Shown here piece after piece: positions 60,226-64,000 of a DNA stretch of 64,000 nucleotides. The DNA is taken from positions 35,342,587 to 35,406,586 of the forward strand of contig OX457058.1 of assembly GCA_949752795.1 (NCBI GenBank), given 5' to 3'. Positions within the stretch are counted from its first letter, which is position 1. Every line of letters begins with the position of its first letter. The position numbers and the translations under genes are program-made. The notes under the pieces are model-generated. The model did no database searches. It was not told where the DNA came from and worked only from the letters and a program-made list of their open reading frames with translations. The stretch comes from Hyperoodon ampullatus (taxonomy: Eukaryota; Chordata; Mammalia; Artiodactyla; Ziphiidae).

Positions 60226-61744
60226 AAAAAGAACATATTTTATTCAGCAACTGCTGAGAGATGGAGAAGTAAGAATCCTTCAGAGCAATCCTTGGAAACT
60301 TTAAAGGAAACTTTAAACTTTAAACTATAGTTATGCCTGCCCAGATTTAGTGAAAGAATTTAACAAGTATGACACAGATGGAGCAAAGTGGATTAAACAG
60401 TATACTGGAATCAGTGCTATCTCAAAGAAAGAATTTTCCATTAGTGTTCATTATTGAGAAATTCCTGGGACCTGAAATTTTTTTTCATCTAGAGTTTGCT
60501 AATCCAGGCTTTACTCAACCTATCTCAGAAGTTGTAGATAAAGTAATTCACAACTGTCCTACTGATGTCAGACGTCCTCTCTACAAGAATATTGTCCTCT
60601 CTGGAGGCTCAACCATGTTCAGCGATATCGGACATCACTTGCAAAGAGATTTGAAAAGAACTATAGATGCCAGGCTGAAATTAAGTGAGGAACTGAGTGG
60701 TGGTAGATTGACACGAAAACCTATCAATGTACAAGTCATTACACCCAAAATGCAGTCACAGGCAATTTGGTTTGGAGGATCCATGCTGGCTTCTAAACCG
60801 GAACTCTACCATGTATGCCACACCAGAAAGGATTACGAAGAAATTGGGCTTAGCATTTGTCAACACTATTCAGTGTTTGGAATCATGTAAAATTGACTTC
60901 GTAGTTATTGGGGTTAGGGAGATGAGGAAGAAATCGTCTTTCTGATTGCCTTTTCTGCCTGGATGGCTGGTTTTGAGATTTTAAACTTGACTTGAAATAA
61001 CAGGACCACACTCAATTACACAGGAATATTTTAGTAAGTTTATCAACATGGGAATGTAAAGGAGAGCCAAAATGATTAAATGTTTTTCTTCAGATTCAGT
61101 ATTTGGATCGTATGTGTAACAAAAAGAAGCAGGTGTTCGTTCTTCCTGTGCCCTGATAGGTTTTATATTATTGAATTAGCCAAGATTTGATGGGGTTTAT
61201 CGGTACACTATAGATGTACCGATAAATATACATAACGCTTGAATTGAACACTTCTAAGTGTAAGATGCAAGAGCTTGCTTATATTTCATACTTTTTATCC
61301 TCTGAGGGAAAAAGTCATGGGAAAACTAGTATTTGAGGGAAAAAGTGACCAAGTAAAGGACAAATTCAAAAAGTAGCCTATGACACATGGCATAGACACA
61401 CACACTCATGGGATTCCAGTTATTAGGAAGTGCCTCCATACCCTGTGCCCCGCAATGGTTTTCTTTGCAAGTGCTTTTGGAACTGAGAAGCTATTATCTT
61501 AGATTAACTGATACCTGCTAGTGCTTTCTGTTTAACTCTCATTCTGTTTCTTGCAGTAAAAACGAGACTGTTGGACCAGTATTGCAGTTCTATAGTGTCA
61601 TTTCTTATTAAAAAAAGTAATCATTTAATTGGTCATTTTTGAAGCCTAACACCATTCTAATAAAGGCACAAATTTCTTTTGAATACTTGTTTCAAGTTCT
61701 TTTTAAGTTAATAAATCTATTTTCTTCAAACCTCTGCAACAGTT

Positions 61745-63078
61745 CTTTAAAATCCAACAATTGTAGCAAACTGACTTTTTATGTGTTCTAAACAAATAAT
61801 TGTTAACTCTTAATATGTCGAGTGCTTTCATTTTGATAACTGGATCTCCACCTGATATTTTCATTTGTGTAACTCATTTGCAGTCTGAAAAGTTTTTTTT
61901 TTAGTTCCAGTCTCTCACGTATCATGGAAAGTTAATTTTCATTGCATTTAAAAATATCTGGATCATGAAGAAAAAGTGATGAAAATAAAACTAAATTACC
62001 TTTAAAATTGTTAATAAAAAAGTAGACTTCTGTGTGAGAAGCAGCTTGCAATGTCTGGTAAAAGGGCCTAAAAAGTAACCAAAATGATTTCAGTACAACA
62101 AAGGTGACATTATTGATGTGTGTACACCCAAGGTTCAGGGAGCAGTGATGGCAAGCAATAGCTTTGGAGAAGAAGGAGGAAGAATAAAAGGAAGCTGGGT
62201 GAACTAGAGTTCTCCAGGCTCTGAAGATGGGGTAGAATTTTCCAGGCAGAAGTAACAGAACAGGCAAAGGACAGAATGAGCCCAAAGCTGCTGGAGAACG
62301 GAGGTTGAGCGTTGCTAGAAAGAGCTGAAACCATCACACACCAACTTAAAGAACTGAGAGTCTACCCTATGCCTGTAGGGACTCCACGGCAAGGCCTGAA
62401 AGGGGAATGACAAAGTCAAATTTATACTAGTGGCAACCAGGTACGGTGTTCACTTAGGCAAGAGCCATAAGCCCCTGTGGAACAGGGGAATGTGGTGGGG
62501 ATGGAGAGGAAGGGGTGAATGGGAGAAATATTTAGGAGGTAGAATCTACACAGGACTTACTGACTGCATGTTGAGGCTGGGAGGAATGAAGAAGAGAGGA
62601 GAAACTGAAATAAGAAGCCATAAAAAATAGCCAAGAAGCAAGAAATGATGGTAGATTCCAAGAGAGATGGGTGGCACGGTCTGCTGGTCTACAATAATTG
62701 TCGGGGCAAAATGGATGTCAGCTCCAAAGCCAAGAACAGCCAGGGAACAGGGAGAGAAAAGCAAGCAAGGAAAACATGCACATCTTATGCATACTGTCAA
62801 GCATGTGCAAATAAGTGTGAGACAGTGGCCAACAGCCAAAGCAGCAGGCAGCATACGTTGCTGTATCAGACATTCACTGGATACGTCCTACATGTCCCTT
62901 AGGTAGTTCCTGGACACTTGGTACACACAATAAAATACATATAGACAAACAGATTCAAATGTGATTTAATATTGCATTTTAACCAGCTATCTTTTTAAAG
63001 TAATTATGATGGCAAACAAAAATATTGCATACCTTTTCTCTTTATTCCACAGAGGAATTAGTTTATCAGACTCTGCAT
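61745..63078. other. Mostly unassigned; old repeat pieces at 62200-62560
   Basis: 'tgcctgtagggactccacgg', 'gggaatgacaaagtcaaatt' and 'ggaggtagaatctacacagg' recall the unnamed dispersed repeat seen near 43 kb. The rest shows nothing recognisable; 61745-62030 may still be ACTR3 3' UTR. Confidence 0.35.
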
Positions 63079-63094
63079 TAGTTAATTCATTCTT

Positions 63095-63325
63095 TTTTTT
63101 TTTTTTTAATGATTTCTACCTCCATAGTGCTTAGGAATCATTTGGGTAGTGTATATATCTCACTTTAGTTATTTTTTTTTGTCTTTATTGAATTTTGTTA
63201 CAATATTGCTTCTGTTTTATGTTCTGGTTTTTTGGCTGCGAGGCAGGTGGGATCTTAGCTCCCTGACCAGGGATCGAACCCGCACCCCCTGCATTGGAAG
63301 GCAAAGTCTTAACCAGGGAAGACCC
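63095..63325 (-). mobile_element. Older tRNA-type SINE with extra 3' sequence, reverse strand
   Basis: On the minus strand the head 'cttccctggttaagac' is followed by 'ggttcgatccctggtcaggg' and a tail containing 'gcaatattgtaac' and 'caataaagac' plus A. A further 61 bp or so and a second A run (T run at 63094-63107) follow. A perfect 15-bp duplication 'agttaattcattctt' at 63080-63094 and 63326-63340 encloses everything. Confidence 0.88.
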
Positions 63326-63429
63326 AGTTAATTCATTCTTGGGCAATCACGTTCACCACACAGGAAGGCAAAACAAATGGAGGGTCCTTCATAATCGCTG
63401 AGGTCAAGCCCTCACTCTAAGATGAGAAA

Positions 63430-63830
63430 GCTCTGTGACCTTGAGGCCGTCCCTTTACATCTCTGGGCCTCCTCTCATTTGATAACACTTGTGAATGAGA
63501 CTTCAGGCCAAACACTGGGACACAGGGAGGAATTAGGTCCAGACACTTTTCAAGGGCTGTTCATCTTTTCTCATTTGTTAAAACGGTGAAAATAGCCACT
63601 ACTTGAGCAGGTGGCTGTGAAGGTTACATACGTGTAAGTTCCTCCTTACAGTCTGTACAAACTAAAAATGTTCAATAAATGGAAACGCCCATGAAGAACC
63701 TCTAATATTGGTTTCATTATTGCCGTTTAGAGATGAGGAAACCAACACCAAGGAGAGTGAAGTTACTCTCCCAGTCACACTTCTTGGCAAACGTGGGAAA
63801 CCTAGTTTTCGCAAACCCAGATGCTACTCT
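63430..63830. repeat. Probable MIR fragments in both orientations
   Basis: 'gctctgtgaccttgaggccg' and 'caataaatggaaacgccc' suggest a plus-strand MIR. 'agagatgaggaaaccaacac' at 63729 and 'ctctcccagtcacacttct' suggest a reverse copy. Both are weak. Confidence 0.45.
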
Positions 63831-64000
63831 TCCCAGTACTCCCTGCTACCTCCCCTGACAGTGAGTCTCCGGCCCCCTGATTAGTCAACACAGCCAGCTG
63901 GTGAGGATCGTAGCCCCCCCATTTTGGCACAACCACTGTTCAAATACAGGCCTCCAGTCTCTGCACTTCCCAGTTCCTTCCACCAACAGCCATAGAGGTT

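Larger units (their letters stand above)
59240..61740 (+). pseudogene. ACTR3: ACTR3 (actin-related protein 3) processed pseudogene
   Basis: ARP3 is a core subunit of the Arp2/3 complex that nucleates branched actin. The copy is intronless and carries 5' UTR-like, coding and 3' UTR sequence, the hallmark of an L1-made retrocopy. The start codon region reads TTG rather than ATG (about 59495). About 17-19 codons are missing after 'CGTGY'-like sequence near 59530. A frameshift lies at 59757, and another small deletion lies after 'AEIMF' near 59817. A CHR SINE interrupts it at 60021-60225. Residue blocks such as '[12 protein letters not shown]', '[12 protein letters not shown]' and '[15 protein letters not shown]' identify the parent. 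The coding end is 'FGIM' with TAA at 60888. A 3' UTR with AATAAA-like signals runs to about 61740; both outer limits are uncertain. Confidence 0.93.

Noticed and set aside
13093..60241. Regularly recurring near-identical units of about 200 bp as a CRISPR or satellite array
   Set aside because: Spacing is irregular (hundreds to thousands of bases), each unit has its own different flanking duplication, and the genome is mammalian. They are dispersed SINEs.
60369..60890. 173-residue ACTR3-like open frame as a possible functional short actin-related gene
   Set aside because: It is the C-terminal remainder of a processed pseudogene with no start, upstream frameshifts and a SINE insertion. There is no sign of a new promoter.

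Overview
This window is nuclear DNA of a placental mammal, almost certainly a cetacean. The evidence is about 18 tRNA-derived CHR-type SINEs with the 'cttccctggtggc' head, most of them the short, CpG-rich young form with clean target-site duplications (TSDs). With them are whale/artiodactyl-type L1 3' ends and ancient mammalian repeats (MIR, L2, Tigger1, MaLR LTRs, hAT miniature transposons). I found no host protein-coding exon with an intact frame, no functional RNA gene, no CRISPR array and no prokaryotic or viral gene cluster. The window reads as intergenic or deep intronic sequence; I cannot tell which.

Layout. Positions 1-3000 hold a CHR SINE, unassigned DNA and an old L1 ORF2 piece. A nearly complete L1 of about 6.8 kb (3032-9849) has split that old L1, which resumes at 9850 and runs to about 10690. 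The young L1 is dead: ORF1 has stops and a SINE inside it, the endonuclease has lost catalytic residues and the RT motif is broken. Older L1M pieces follow to 12.3 kb. From 12.3 to 25 kb there are scattered CHR SINEs, an L2 split by a SINE (17.9-19.2 kb), a 481-bp TIR element with TA duplications (21.87-22.35 kb) and a 229-bp hAT element (24.72-24.95 kb). From 25 to 37 kb there are L1M, an MLT1-like LTR, three young L1 3' ends, an L2 and more SINEs. From 37.4 to 42.7 kb lie two Tigger1-type DNA transposons with preserved ends, the smaller interrupted by a CHR SINE. From 43 to 58 kb there are MIRs, LTR-like fragments, a MIR split by both an L1 and a SINE (55.6-56.6 kb) and an L1M/MaLR mosaic (53.1-54.0 kb). 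From about 59.2 to 61.7 kb is a processed pseudogene of ACTR3 (ARP3), itself interrupted by a CHR SINE. A SINE with a possible 3' transduction lies at 63.1-63.3 kb.

Nothing here works together as an operon or system. What the sequence records is a layered insertion history: L1 machinery supplied the integrations for L1, the CHR SINEs and the ACTR3 retrocopy, on top of older cut-and-paste DNA transposons. The most useful observations are the readable nesting order, two candidate 3' transductions and a strong strand bias of the SINEs (16 plus, 2 minus). I did not find a convincing undescribed biological system.
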